From Firm-04 sp946413695 (GTDB lineage Bacteria > Bacillota > Clostridia > Oscillospirales > Ruminococcaceae), in NCBI GenBank assembly GCA_946413695.1, contig CAMKLV010000002.1:43506-107505 (forward strand): a stretch of DNA of 64,000 nt, given 5' to 3'. Each line of letters starts with the position of its first letter. The stretch's first letter is position 1. A program made the translations under genes and the position numbers. Below, one piece after another: positions 7,803-17,548 of this stretch. The notes below the pieces were generated by a model, which made no database searches, was not told where the DNA came from, and worked only from the letters and a program-made list of their open reading frames with translations.

Positions 7803-8995
7803 GTGTCTCGCAGCTCAACCGCTATGTCTCGTTTCTGCTGCATGAGGATCCGAAGCTCCGCACGGTGCTGGTGCGCGGTGAAATCGCCAATTTTACGCGC
7901 AATTTCCGCTCCGGACACTGCTATTTCAGCGTGCGGGACGAAGAGGCATCCGTCAAAGCGGTCATGTTCCGCTCGAATGCGGACAGGCTCCCGTTTGATC
8001 CGGAAAACGGCATGCATGTGATATTGCAGGGCAGTGTCACACTTTATGAACGCGACGGTGCCTATCAGATCAATGTTACCGATATGCAGCCGGACGGCAT
8101 CGGCGCACAGGCACTCGCGCTGCAGCAGCGGCGCGAAAAACTCGCAAAGCTCGGATATTTTGATCCGGAGCGGAAGCGCCCCCTGCCGCCTCTGCCGGAG
8201 AAAATCGGCATTGTGACATCCCGAAGCGGCGCGGCGCTCCACGATATGATCCGGATTCTGGAGCGGCGCTATCCGATCGGAACGGTGTGCATTTATCCGG
8301 CACTCGTGCAGGGCACAGATGCACCCGCATCCATTGCAAATGCACTGCGCATTGCAGGCACAGACGGCTGCGATGTCATCCTGATGGGACGCGGCGGCGG
8401 CTCGAATGAGGATTTGTCCGCGTTTCAGTCCGAGGAGGTCGCAACTGCGGTATTCCGCTCACCGGTGCCGGTTATCAGCGCCGTCGGACACGAAACCGAT
8501 CACTGCATCGCCGATGAAGTCGCCGATCTGCGCGCACCGACACCTTCCGCTGCAGCAGAACTCGCTGTTCCGGAGATTGCCGCGCTCAGGGATGCGGTGA
8601 CGGTGCAGGCGGAGCGCATGCGGATTGCCGTCAGCACCATGCTCGATCACAAGGCACTGGAACTGCATCAGCTGCAGCAGCGGCTCACGGTCTCGGCACC
8701 GGAAGGCAGAGTGCAGCTGCTCTCTGCACAGCTCGATGCGCTGACCGAAAAACTGCACCGCGCAGCCCTGCAGATCATACGCGAAAAATCCGGCGAACTG
8801 CAGTCGCAGCTTGACCGTCTCGAAGCCTACAGCCCCGTTGCGATTCTGCAGCGCGGCTATGCGCTTGTCTATCACGATGCCGGTCTGGTGCGGGATGCCG
8901 GAACGCTGCACCCCGATGACAGCATTACAATCCGGCTCGCAGACGGCACCGTAAACGCGAAAGTCACAGAGATCCGAAAAGGAGATCAGATATGA
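7790..8995 (+). CDS. xseA: Exodeoxyribonuclease VII large subunit
   Basis: XseA is the catalytic subunit of exonuclease VII, which degrades single-stranded DNA to short oligonucleotides. The 401-residue protein shows an N-terminal OB-fold (LSVSQLNRYVSFLL, GEIANFTRNFRSGHCYFS), the catalytic-domain motifs EKIGIVTSRSGAALHDM and VILMGRGGGSNEDLSAF, and a coiled C-terminal region. AAAGGAGG lies 7 nt before the ATG, inside the end of the preceding gene. It overlaps xseB by 4 nt. Confidence 0.95.
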   Translation: MSILSVSQLNRYVSFLLHEDPKLRTVLVRGEIANFTRNFRSGHCYFSVRDEEASVKAVMFRSNADRLPFDPENGMHVILQGSVTLYERDGAYQINVTDMQPDGIGAQALALQQRREKLAKLGYFDPERKRPLPPLPEKIGIVTSRSGAALHDMIRILERRYPIGTVCIYPALVQGTDAPASIANALRIAGTDGCDVILMGRGGGSNEDLSAFQSEEVATAVFRSPVPVISAVGHETDHCIADEVADLRAPTPSAAAELAVPEIAALRDAVTVQAERMRIAVSTMLDHKALELHQLQQRLTVSAPEGRVQLLSAQLDALTEKLHRAALQIIREKSGELQSQLDRLEAYSPVAILQRGYALVYHDAGLVRDAGTLHPDDSITIRLADGTVNAKVTEIRKGDQI

Positions 8996-9213
8996 AATTT
9001 GAACAGAGCATGCAGAAGCTCGCGGAGATCACTGCGCAGCTCGAAGCAGGCGGACTGGAGCTCGAAGAAGCCGTCAAGCTTTACGGCAAGGGTGCAAAGC
9101 TCGCAGATGCATGCAAAAAAGAACTTGAGCAGGCAAAGCTCGCTGTCTCGGAATACAGCGCACAGAAGCAGCCTGCACAGAACGGAACGGAAAACAGTTT
9201 CAGCGAATCATAA
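8992..9213 (+). CDS. xseB: Exodeoxyribonuclease VII small subunit
   Basis: The 73-residue helical XseB has the family core MKFEQSMQKLAEITAQLEAG followed by LELEEAVKLYGKG. Several copies assemble along the coiled arms of XseA. Its start overlaps the xseA stop (ATGA). The usual next gene in this cluster, ispA, is absent; dxs follows after 19 nt. Confidence 0.93.
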   Translation: MKFEQSMQKLAEITAQLEAGGLELEEAVKLYGKGAKLADACKKELEQAKLAVSEYSAQKQPAQNGTENSFSES

Positions 9214-9232
9214 CCGCTGTACGGAGAGCATA

Positions 9233-11143
9233 ATGAACAAAGAACGTCAATTCAGCGTGCAGAAGGCAGTGAAGCTTTCGGAGCTGAATCTCCCCTCAGA
9301 TCTGAAAAATCTGAGCTATCCGCAGTGCGAGGAGCTCTGCAAGGAGATTCGTTCCCTGCTGATCGGCACCGTCCTCAAAACGGGCGGACATCTTGCCTCG
9401 AATCTCGGCGTTGTCGAGCTGACACTTGCCCTGCACCGCAAATTTGATTCCCCGAAGGACCGGATTGTCTGGGACGTCGGGCATCAGGCATATGTGCATA
9501 AAATCCTGACCGGACGCGCAGACAGACTCCCGACGCTCCGGCAGGCAAACGGTCTTGCGGGATTCCCGAAGCCTTCGGAATCCGAGCATGACACCTTCAT
9601 CACCGGACACAGCAGCACCGCGATTTCCGCCGCCTTCGGCATGGCAGAAGCGATGCACATCTCCGGCGACCGCGATCACTATGCCATTGCCGTTGTCGGC
9701 GACGGCGCCATGACAGGCGGCCTCTCCTATGAAGGACTGAACAACGCCGGCAAATCCCGCGCAAACCTGATCGTCATTCTCAATGACAACAATCAGGCGA
9801 TTTCCAAGAATGTCGGCGCTTTCGCAAAATATCTGACGAAAATCCGCAGCAGCTCGGATTATGTCAAAGCAAAGTGGAAGGTCGAGGAGGTCATCCGCAA
9901 GGCGCCGGCAATCGGCGACCAGATGGCTGTCCGGCTGAAATCCGCCAAGGATAAGCTGCGCAAAAATATCGTCCAGACAACGATTTTCGAGGATCTCGGA
10001 TTCGTCTATCTCGGACCGGTCAACGGGCATGACTCCGAAGCGCTTGACGAGGTGCTCGATGTCGCGAAAAGCTACCGCCGTCCGGTGCTCGTCCATGTCC
10101 AGACAACAAAGGGCAAGGGCTATAAGCCCGCGGAGGAGAATCCCGGCGAGTATCACGGCGTCCCGCGCGAGAATCCCGATATCGACCGCATTGACCTCGA
10201 TTCCAAGGATCCGGAACTCTCGATTGACGAGTGCTTCTCGACCGTCTTCGGCAGAGAGCTGACGCAGCTCGGCAAGCGCGATACACGCATCTGCGCAGTG
10301 ACGGCTGCCATGAAGTACGGCACCGGACTGCAGTTTTTCTATGCTGCACACCCGAACCGCTTTTACGATGTCGGCATTGCGGAACAGCATGCCGTGACCT
10401 TCTGCGGTGCGCTCGCATCCATGGGGATGATCCCTGTTTTCGCCGTATATTCGACGTTTTTGCAGCGCGCGTTCGATCAGCTGCTCCATGATCTCGCGAT
10501 CTCGCGCTATCATGTGATCCTCGGCGTGGATCGCGCAGGACTTGTCGGCGAGGACGGCGAAACGCATCAGGGCATCTTCGATATCCCCTATCTGACGGCG
10601 ATCCCCGATATCCGCATCTACTCCCCTGCGACCTATCATGAGCTGCAGCTCTGCCTGCGCAAGGCGGTCGCGGAGGATAAGGGACTTGTCGCACTGCGCT
10701 ATCCGCGCGGCAAGGAATCGGAGACGTTCCCGCTGGAGCCATCGCTGAGCTTTACGCATCTTGCGGGCGATGACCTGCTGCTTGTCACCTACGGCAAAAT
10801 CTCGGAGCGCGTCCACAATGTGATGCAGAAGCTCCGCGAAAAGGGCATCTCCGCCGGACTGCTCAAGCTGACGAATATCTACCCGATTCCGGCAGAGGCG
10901 CTGGAAATCGCGGCGAAATACGGCAAAGTCTGCTTTGTCGAGGAGAGCTCGGGCGCAGGCGGACTCGGCGAAAAATTTGCGTCCGCGCTGCTCGGTGTCC
11001 GCTGGCACGGAGACTGGCGATGTCTTGCGATTAACGGATTTGTCCAGCAGGGCGCGGTCAATGAGTGCCTTGCCGCCGCAGGACTCAGTGAGGCACATAT
11101 CCTGAACGCTGCGGAGGAGTTTGCAAATGAGCAGCCGTCTTGA
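9233..11143 (+). CDS. dxs: 1-deoxy-D-xylulose-5-phosphate synthase
   Basis: DXS condenses pyruvate and glyceraldehyde 3-phosphate with thiamine diphosphate, the first step of the MEP isoprenoid pathway. The 636-residue length is normal. The TPP site shows the GDGAMTGGLSYEGLNNAG region with the GDG and NN elements, the N-terminal HLASNLGVVELT, and the transketolase Pyr domain DVGIAEQHAVTF. The ATG at 9233 is chosen (GGAGAG upstream); the open frame extends further back over xseB without family similarity. The product overlaps tlyA by 17 nt. Confidence 0.96.
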   Translation: MNKERQFSVQKAVKLSELNLPSDLKNLSYPQCEELCKEIRSLLIGTVLKTGGHLASNLGVVELTLALHRKFDSPKDRIVWDVGHQAYVHKILTGRADRLPTLRQANGLAGFPKPSESEHDTFITGHSSTAISAAFGMAEAMHISGDRDHYAIAVVGDGAMTGGLSYEGLNNAGKSRANLIVILNDNNQAISKNVGAFAKYLTKIRSSSDYVKAKWKVEEVIRKAPAIGDQMAVRLKSAKDKLRKNIVQTTIFEDLGFVYLGPVNGHDSEALDEVLDVAKSYRRPVLVHVQTTKGKGYKPAEENPGEYHGVPRENPDIDRIDLDSKDPELSIDECFSTVFGRELTQLGKRDTRICAVTAAMKYGTGLQFFYAAHPNRFYDVGIAEQHAVTFCGALASMGMIPVFAVYSTFLQRAFDQLLHDLAISRYHVILGVDRAGLVGEDGETHQGIFDIPYLTAIPDIRIYSPATYHELQLCLRKAVAEDKGLVALRYPRGKESETFPLEPSLSFTHLAGDDLLLVTYGKISERVHNVMQKLREKGISAGLLKLTNIYPIPAEALEIAAKYGKVCFVEESSGAGGLGEKFASALLGVRWHGDWRCLAINGFVQQGAVNECLAAAGLSEAHILNAAEEFANEQPS

Positions 11144-11879
11144 TGCTGCGCTCGTCGCAAGAGGCATCTGTCCGACGCGCAACCGCGCGCAGGCATCCAT
11201 TGACGCGGGCAATGTCACCGTCAACGGAATCGTCTGTCTGAAGGCATCGCGCAAGGTCGAGGAGAGCGATACACTTGTCCTGACCGAGCCGCTGCCCTAT
11301 GTCGGCAGAGGGGGTTACAAGCTCGCATTCGCGCTCGCGGAATGGAAACTCGCACTCGGCGGTCTGCGCTGCCTTGATATCGGCGCTTCGACCGGCGGCT
11401 TCACGGACTGCATGCTGCAAAACGGCGCGGCGTCCGTCCTTGCGGTGGATGTCGGGCACGATCAGCTTGTCGAATCGCTGCGGAACGATCCGCGCGTCAT
11501 TGTCCGCGAGGGCACCGATCTGCGCGATCTCGCACCCGATTCTGAGGGACTGCCCGCGGAATTTGCCGCCTGCGATGTCTCGTTCATCTCCCTCAGACAG
11601 ATCATCCCGCTGCTCCCTGCTTTGCTCTGTGAAAGCGCACAGGCGGTGCTGCTGGTCAAGCCGCAGTTTGAAGCAGGCAGAGCGGCGCTCAATAAACACG
11701 GCGTTGTCCGTGATGAAAAAATCCGGCAGCATGTTCTGCGCGATATCCGCGATTTTGCTGCACAAAACGGATTCCTTCCGCTGCACGACTGCGTCTCCCC
11801 GATACAGGGCGGCAGCGGCAATACCGAATATCTGCTGCACCTCAAGCTGCAGCGCAAACCAGATGAGGCACATCTATGA
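11127..11879 (+). CDS. tlyA: TlyA family rRNA 2'-O-methyltransferase / hemolysin-like
   Basis: The 250-residue protein has an N-terminal S4 RNA-binding domain (SSRLDAALVARGICPTRNRA) and an FtsJ-like SAM methyltransferase domain with CLDIGASTGGFTDCMLQ and VAVDVG-type motifs plus VKPQFEAGR. TlyA proteins 2'-O-methylate 16S and/or 23S rRNA; the hemolysin name is historical. The ATG at 11127 has GGAGGAG 7 nt upstream and is preferred over an in-frame TTG at 11121. It overlaps dxs and nadK. Confidence 0.93.
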   Translation: MSSRLDAALVARGICPTRNRAQASIDAGNVTVNGIVCLKASRKVEESDTLVLTEPLPYVGRGGYKLAFALAEWKLALGGLRCLDIGASTGGFTDCMLQNGAASVLAVDVGHDQLVESLRNDPRVIVREGTDLRDLAPDSEGLPAEFAACDVSFISLRQIIPLLPALLCESAQAVLLVKPQFEAGRAALNKHGVVRDEKIRQHVLRDIRDFAAQNGFLPLHDCVSPIQGGSGNTEYLLHLKLQRKPDEAHL

Positions 11880-12763
11880 AATGTGTGATTGATCCGAATT
11901 TATCGAAAAAACCGGCGTTTCCCACGGCGGTCGCGGTCTGTGATCGGCTGCTGCAGCGCGGCGCGGTGCTCTGCATGGATCAGAGCCTCGCCGAAAGCTT
12001 TGCCGCAGTCAGCGGGATTACATTTCTTCCGCAGGATCAGCTCTATGCCGATGCGGATTTTGCAATCGCAATCGGCGGCGACGGCACCATCCTGCGATGC
12101 GCGGAAAAAATCCTCGCGTATTCGTTTGCGCACCACACGCCGCCGGTCAAGCTCGTCGGCATCAACACCGGCACGCTCGGATTTCTCGCCGCATTTGAGT
12201 CAGATGAGCTCGATATGCTCGACCGGCTCTGCACCGGCGATTACGAAATCAGCTGCCGGATCATGCTGAAAACCCAGATGCAGAACGATCCGGAGCATCC
12301 GGTTTATCTGCATGCGCTCAACGATATCTACGCCACGCGCTCAAACGGAAAGATCTGCGATTTTGCGGTCTCCGTGGACGGGCGCGAGATCGGTGTCTAC
12401 CGCGCGGACGGCATCATCTTTTCCACCCCGACAGGCTCCTCCGCCTATGCCCTCTCGGCAGGCGGCCCTGTCATGGAGCCCGATCTTTCCCTGATCGAGA
12501 TGAACCTGATCTGCCCACATTCGCTGTTTGCAAGACCGATGCTTTTTGCACCGCACCGGAACATCTGCGTGACCTATCGCGGGGCGGGCGGCGGCGGTCT
12601 TTCCGTCTTTGTGGACGGTACAAAAACGACGGTGCTGCGCAATATGCAGTCCTTCACCGTTACATGCTCCGAGCATGCAATGCCCTTTGTTGACTGCAAG
12701 GGACATGCATTCTATGATGCGCTCAACGGCAAGCTGATGCAGCCGCTGAAAAAACTGGAGTGA
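11876..12763 (+). CDS. nadK: NAD kinase
   Basis: NadK phosphorylates NAD to NADP. The 295-residue protein has the diagnostic GGDGT at 67-71, an NTGTLGF segment and the substrate-binding run FSTPTGSSAYALSAGGP. It starts inside the tlyA stop (ATGA). The order tlyA-nadK-argR-recN is the standard clostridial cluster. Confidence 0.95.
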   Translation: MKCVIDPNLSKKPAFPTAVAVCDRLLQRGAVLCMDQSLAESFAAVSGITFLPQDQLYADADFAIAIGGDGTILRCAEKILAYSFAHHTPPVKLVGINTGTLGFLAAFESDELDMLDRLCTGDYEISCRIMLKTQMQNDPEHPVYLHALNDIYATRSNGKICDFAVSVDGREIGVYRADGIIFSTPTGSSAYALSAGGPVMEPDLSLIEMNLICPHSLFARPMLFAPHRNICVTYRGAGGGGLSVFVDGTKTTVLRNMQSFTVTCSEHAMPFVDCKGHAFYDALNGKLMQPLKKLE

Positions 12764-12830
12764 TCCGAAAAGATCCTCACGGACGTATATAACCTCAGGA
12801 TCCATCAAGACATAAAGGAGAGCGATAAAG

Positions 12831-13271
12831 TTGGCAAATCCAAGACACGAAATGATTTTGCAGCTCATTCAGAAGCACGATATCAATACGCAGGAGATGC
12901 TGCGCGACCTGCTCGAGGAGAACGGTTTTTCCGTCACGCAGGCGACCATCTCGCGTGATATCCGGCAGCTGAAGCTGCGCAAACGCCGCACGGCAAGCGG
13001 GCTGAGCTGCTATGCAAAGGCGCCGGCTGCCGCTGCTGCACCGAGCAATCTGCTCGCGGATGTTGTTGTCAAAATCGACTATGCAATCAATATGGTCGCG
13101 GTTGCCTGTCATGCAGGCTCTGCACCCGCTGCCTGTGCGGTGCTCGACCGCATGCAGCTGCCCGAAATTGTCGGCACGATTGCCGGTGATGACACAATCT
13201 TCATTCTGACGCGCTCTGAGGCAAGCGCAAAGCAGCTGATCAGCGTGCTCGAATCCCATATCTGGGGGTAA
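12831..13271 (+). CDS. argR: Arginine repressor ArgR
   Basis: ArgR is the hexameric, arginine-dependent repressor of arginine genes. The 146-residue product has the winged-helix half (MILQLIQKHDINTQEML, QATISRDIRQLKL) and the C-terminal arginine-binding oligomerisation domain, including the LPEIVGTIAGDDTIFI strand-turn. The start is a TTG at 12831 supported by AAAGGAGAG 9 nt upstream. It follows nadK by 67 nt and precedes recN by 3 nt, as in many Firmicutes. Confidence 0.93.
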   Translation: MANPRHEMILQLIQKHDINTQEMLRDLLEENGFSVTQATISRDIRQLKLRKRRTASGLSCYAKAPAAAAAPSNLLADVVVKIDYAINMVAVACHAGSAPAACAVLDRMQLPEIVGTIAGDDTIFILTRSEASAKQLISVLESHIWG

Positions 13272-13274
13272 GGA

Positions 13275-14942
13275 ATGTTAAAGGAACTCTCAATTGAAAA
13301 TCTTGCTGTCATCGAATCCGCTGTCATTCCGCTCGAAAGCGGCTTCAATGCGTTTACCGGTGAAACCGGCGCAGGTAAGTCGATTCTGATTCACGGGATT
13401 CAGGCTGTCCTCGGGCAGCGAACAAATAAGGATCTCGTCCGGACGGGCTGCAAAAAGGCCGTCATCACAGCGCTGTTCTCCCCGCTCGCCGCGGATACCA
13501 GAGCCGTCCTGACGGAATACGGATACGATGCGCAGGATGATGAGCTGCTGCTGACGCGCGAAATCTCCGCGGACGGCGGCAGTGTCGGCAGAGTCAACGG
13601 AAAATCGGCACCGGCTGCGCTGCTGCGTGCGCTCGGCGAGACGCTGGTCAATATCCACGGGCAGCATGACAATCAGATTCTGCTGCGGCCGGAAAAGCAT
13701 CTCGATGTGCTGGACAGCTTCGGCGGCGACTCGGAACTGCTCGCGGAATATACAAAAGAATTTCAGCAGCTCCAGAGCTGCGCCCGTGCGCTCAATCAGC
13801 TCAAAAAGGCTGAGCAGGAGAAAATGCTGCGCCTGCGCACGCTTCAGGAGACCATCGAGGAAATCGGTGAGCTCGACCCGCAGCCGCAGGAGGATGTGCA
13901 GCTGGATGCACAGTATCATGCGGCTGCCCGCGCGGAGGATACCGCGGAAGTCGCGGGCGGCATCTGCAGGATGCTGACCGACGGCGAGGAGAATCTCTCG
14001 GATGCGATTGCGCTTGCCTATGAGCAGCTCAAATCGCTTGCCGCAGCCGCGCCGGAGGCAGAAGCACTCTGCGAACGGCTCAAGGCGCTCAACATCGAGC
14101 TGCGCGATATCTCGGATGAAGTCAACGCCTACACCGCAGGACAGCTTTCTCCGGCGGAATTTGCAAAGCTCAATGACCGCCGCAACGCCGTCAACACCGT
14201 GGCGCTGCGCTATCACACCGATGCAGACGGTCTGCGGCAGATCTATGCCGATGCCGTCAAAGAGGTGGAGGCAATCGAATCCGATTCCAACAAGCTGCAG
14301 CAGCTCACGGATGAACGCGCCGAACGGCTGCACCGCGTCACCGAGCTTGCCAAGCAGCTGACCGCCTACCGCACAAAGCTCGGCGAGGAATTCTCGCGCA
14401 GAGTCGGCGAGGAGCTTTCCTATCTCAACATGCCGCGCGTGCAGCTCTCAGTCAATCTGACGCAGGGCAAGCTGACGCCGAACGGCATGGATCACGCGGA
14501 GTTCCTGATCTCTGCCAATCCCGGTGAACCGCCCAAGCCCATTGCACAGATCGCATCCGGCGGTGAGCTTTCCCGCATGATGCTCGCGCTCAAGGCGGTT
14601 CTCGCAGAGCGTGACGCCATCCCGACGCTGATCTTTGATGAGATCGACACCGGCGTCAGCGGCAAGGCGGCACAGAAGATCGGACTCAAACTGCGTTCGC
14701 TCTCGCAGCATCATCAGGTGATCTGCGTGACGCATCTGGCGCAGCTTGCAACACAGGCAACGCATCACCTGCTGATCGAAAAGCACAGCACCGATACTGC
14801 AACGAGCACTGAGGTCACCGTGCTCGACCGCGCCGCAAGAATCGAGGAGATCGCGCGGATCATGGGCGGTGACGATCATTCTGCACTGCTGCTGCAAACC
14901 GCCGAGGCTGCACTGGATGCCGCTTCTGCAGCGCAATCCTGA
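13275..14942 (+). CDS. recN: DNA repair protein RecN
   Basis: RecN is the SMC-like ATPase acting in double-strand-break repair. The 555-residue protein has Walker A GETGAGKS at 29-36, a long coiled-coil middle (about 155-370, with the break typical of RecN), and the C-terminal ABC signature ASGGELSRMMLALK followed by the Walker B strand LIFDEIDTGVSG. The ATG is 3 nt after the argR stop and has GGGGTAAGG upstream. Confidence 0.95.
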   Translation: MLKELSIENLAVIESAVIPLESGFNAFTGETGAGKSILIHGIQAVLGQRTNKDLVRTGCKKAVITALFSPLAADTRAVLTEYGYDAQDDELLLTREISADGGSVGRVNGKSAPAALLRALGETLVNIHGQHDNQILLRPEKHLDVLDSFGGDSELLAEYTKEFQQLQSCARALNQLKKAEQEKMLRLRTLQETIEEIGELDPQPQEDVQLDAQYHAAARAEDTAEVAGGICRMLTDGEENLSDAIALAYEQLKSLAAAAPEAEALCERLKALNIELRDISDEVNAYTAGQLSPAEFAKLNDRRNAVNTVALRYHTDADGLRQIYADAVKEVEAIESDSNKLQQLTDERAERLHRVTELAKQLTAYRTKLGEEFSRRVGEELSYLNMPRVQLSVNLTQGKLTPNGMDHAEFLISANPGEPPKPIAQIASGGELSRMMLALKAVLAERDAIPTLIFDEIDTGVSGKAAQKIGLKLRSLSQHHQVICVTHLAQLATQATHHLLIEKHSTDTATSTEVTVLDRAARIEEIARIMGGDDHSALLLQTAEAALDAASAAQS

Positions 14943-14966
14943 TACAGCAAAGGAGTACCTTCCCCT

Positions 14967-16130
14967 ATGGAGCAAATGGAGCAAGTCATTGAATCCATCA
15001 TGCAGCGAAAAAAAGAGCAGCGCGAAGCCGCACTTCATCCGCCCGCAAAGCCGCGGTTCGCAGGCATCGACATCGTCAAGATCGTTGCCTGCTTCTTTGT
15101 GACGGCGGTGCATTTCTTCCGGAACTGCGGCTTCTATTCCATGTCCTTCACATCGGGGTTCACCACGGTCACGATCTATATCCGCTGGCTGGTTTTCACC
15201 TGTGTGCCGCTGTTCATGATCACGACCGGTTTCCTGATGAAAAACAAAAAGCTCAGCGGCAGATACTATCTCGGCATTGTGCGCGTGCTCGTGATCTACG
15301 TTGTCATCAGCCTGATCTGCGTCAGGTTTAATCAAAGCTACTTTCACCTCACCTTTACCGCATGGGATATCGTCCGCGACATCTTCATGTATAAAGCGGC
15401 GCCCTACGGCTGGTATGTCGAATATTATTTCACAATCTTCCTGCTGATTCCGTTCCTCAACGCGGGCTATCAGGCAATGGAGACGCGCGGGCGGAAAACC
15501 GCGCTTGTGCTGACTGTCATCATGCTGACGATTGTCTCGCAGTCCTTTTACATCGGGACGGAGAAGGATCACCAGATTCGCGTCCTTCCTGGATTTTTCG
15601 CGCTCTGCTACCCGATCGCGTATTATTTCATCGGCGCATATATCCGCGAATTCCCGCCGAAGCGCGATCTCAAGCACAAAATGGTCTATGTGATCACAGG
15701 GCTCTTTGCGCTGATTTACGTCTCAACCGTGACGCTCTATCAGTGCCTGAAAAACACCGAGAAAAACAATGCATGGACCTCGTGGCACAATGATGATTAC
15801 TGCTCGTGGCCGGTCGCATTGATGAGCACGTCGATTTTCCTGCTGCTGTTTGATATCACAATCAGAGATCAGCGCTGGACAAAAATCCTCGCCATGCTCA
15901 GCAAAGCCACCTTCGCTGCCTATCTGATTTCCTATGTCTTTGACGGGCTGTTTTACAGCAAGCTCGTGCTGAAGGTGCCGGATATCTACCCGCGGTACAA
16001 ATTTGCGCTGCTGATCGTGCCCGCTGTGTTCATCCTCTCGATGCTCTCCGGACTTGCGATACAGGGGCTCTATGACCTCGCTGCAAACCGGATCAAAAGG
16101 ATACGGCTGCCGGCTGCAAAGCGCGCGTAA
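14967..16130 (+). CDS. Membrane acyltransferase 3 family protein
   Basis: This 387-residue polytopic membrane protein has about ten helices and the acyltransferase-3 (OafA/YrhL-like) layout: an N-terminal FAGIDIVKIVACFFVTAVHFF with the family His, then FTCVPLFMITTGFL. Such enzymes O-acetylate or succinylate surface polysaccharides or cell-wall glycans. The substrate cannot be inferred. It is the last plus-strand gene before a two-way terminator and probably ends the asp23-recN transcript (24-nt gap after recN). Confidence 0.85.
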   Translation: MEQMEQVIESIMQRKKEQREAALHPPAKPRFAGIDIVKIVACFFVTAVHFFRNCGFYSMSFTSGFTTVTIYIRWLVFTCVPLFMITTGFLMKNKKLSGRYYLGIVRVLVIYVVISLICVRFNQSYFHLTFTAWDIVRDIFMYKAAPYGWYVEYYFTIFLLIPFLNAGYQAMETRGRKTALVLTVIMLTIVSQSFYIGTEKDHQIRVLPGFFALCYPIAYYFIGAYIREFPPKRDLKHKMVYVITGLFALIYVSTVTLYQCLKNTEKNNAWTSWHNDDYCSWPVALMSTSIFLLLFDITIRDQRWTKILAMLSKATFAAYLISYVFDGLFYSKLVLKVPDIYPRYKFALLIVPAVFILSMLSGLAIQGLYDLAANRIKRIRLPAAKRA

Positions 16131-16185
16131 TGCGTTTTCTCCGCAGGACTGAAACGGGGCGCTGACCAGAATAACATCTATACAG

Positions 16186-16232
16186 AAAGCCGCTCAGATT
16201 TGCGTCATGCAAAACCTGAGCGGCTTTCTTTT
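16186..16232. terminator. Bidirectional terminator between convergent genes
   Basis: AAAGCCGCTCAG pairs with CTGAGCGGCTTT over an 18-nt loop. T-rich sequence follows on the plus strand, and an A-rich flank serves the minus strand. It separates the acyltransferase (plus) from the lysA end of the nitrogen/lysine island (minus). Confidence 0.88.
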
Positions 16233-16240
16233 ATCCATTT

Positions 16241-17509
16241 TTATTTGCGGTATTTATCCATGACATCGCAGAAATCGAAGGTTGCGAAGTAGTCTGCCGG
16301 TGTTTCGGCGCGGCGGATCATTTTGACGCTGCCGTCATCGCAGAGCAGCAGCTCCGCAGAACGCAGCTTGCCGTTATAGTTATAGCCCATTGAGAAGCCG
16401 TGCGCGCCCGCATCATGGATGAACAGCAGGTCGCCGTTATCAATCGGCGGGAGCATGCGGTCAACCGCGAATTTATCGTTGTTCTCGCAGAGGCCGCCCG
16501 TCACATCGTAGAGATTCGTGCAGGGCGCATCCTCTTTGCCGAGCACCGTAATATGATGATATGCACCGTACATCGCCGGACGCATCAGATTCGCGGCACA
16601 GGCATCGCAGCCGACATACTCCTTGTAGATATGCTTCTGATGCAGCACGCGCGTGACAAGTCCGCCGTAGGGCGCGAGCATGAATCTGCCCATTTCGGTG
16701 AAGATCGCGACATCGCCGAGCCCCGCCGGAACGAGGATTTCCTCATAGACCTTGCGCACGCCCTCGCCGATTGCGAGAATATCGTTCGGCGTCTGCTCGG
16801 GCTTGTAGGCAATGCCGACACCACCCGAAAGATTGATAAACCGGATCTCTGCGCCGGTCTCCGCTTTCAGATCGGCGGCGAGCTGAAACATCTGCCGCGC
16901 AAGCGTCGGATAGTATTCGTTTGTCACGGTATTCGACGCGAGAAACGCATGGATGCCGAAGTATTTTGCGCCCTTCTGCATCAGCCCGCGGAAGCCCTCA
17001 AACATCTGCTCGCGCGTGAAGCCGTATTTTGCATCCTGCGGCTTATCCATGACAAATGTCGAGATTTTGAAATCGCCGCCCGCATTGAAGCGGCAGCAGA
17101 TCGTCTCCGGAATGCCGGTCAGCTGCTCGAGATAGTCGATATGCGTGATATCGTCAAGGTTGATATAGGCGCCGAGCTGATAGGCAAGCTGATAATCCGC
17201 AGCGGGCGTCACATTCGAGGAGAACATGATATCGCTGCCGGAAAATCCGCAGGCATCCGCCATCTGCAGCTCGGTCAGCGAGGAGCAGTCCACGCCGCAG
17301 CCCTCCTCCTGCAGGATTTTCAGGATAAACGGGTTCGGGGTCGCCTTGACGGCGAAGTATTCGCGGTAGCCCTTGTTCCACGCGAATGCCTGCTTCACGA
17401 GCCGCGCATTCTCGCGGATGCCGCGCTCGTCATAAATATGAAACGGTGTCGGATACTGCGCGGCGATTTCCTCCGCCTGCGCCTTTGTGATAAACGGTAC
17501 TTTTTTCAT
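16241..17509 (-). CDS. lysA: Diaminopimelate decarboxylase (first copy)
   Basis: LysA removes CO2 from meso-diaminopimelate to give lysine. The 422-residue PLP enzyme of the alanine-racemase-like fold III has the lysine segment YFAVKATPNPFILKIL, a SGGVGIAY loop, TEMGRFMLAPYGGLV, and a C-terminal CENNDKFAVDR with the subunit-shared Cys. The ATG at 17509 is preferred over the one at 17515 because AGGAGAG lies 6 nt upstream. It follows dapL by 39 nt and ends the operon at a terminator. Another, only distantly similar decarboxylase is encoded at 53404-54699. Confidence 0.9.
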   Translation of the reverse strand: MKKVPFITKAQAEEIAAQYPTPFHIYDERGIRENARLVKQAFAWNKGYREYFAVKATPNPFILKILQEEGCGVDCSSLTELQMADACGFSGSDIMFSSNVTPAADYQLAYQLGAYINLDDITHIDYLEQLTGIPETICCRFNAGGDFKISTFVMDKPQDAKYGFTREQMFEGFRGLMQKGAKYFGIHAFLASNTVTNEYYPTLARQMFQLAADLKAETGAEIRFINLSGGVGIAYKPEQTPNDILAIGEGVRKVYEEILVPAGLGDVAIFTEMGRFMLAPYGGLVTRVLHQKHIYKEYVGCDACAANLMRPAMYGAYHHITVLGKEDAPCTNLYDVTGGLCENNDKFAVDRMLPPIDNGDLLFIHDAGAHGFSMGYNYNGKLRSAELLLCDDGSVKMIRRAETPADYFATFDFCDVMDKYRK

Positions 17510-17548
17510 TGTCATCTCTCCTGATCCTTACAAATTCGCATTGAGCGT

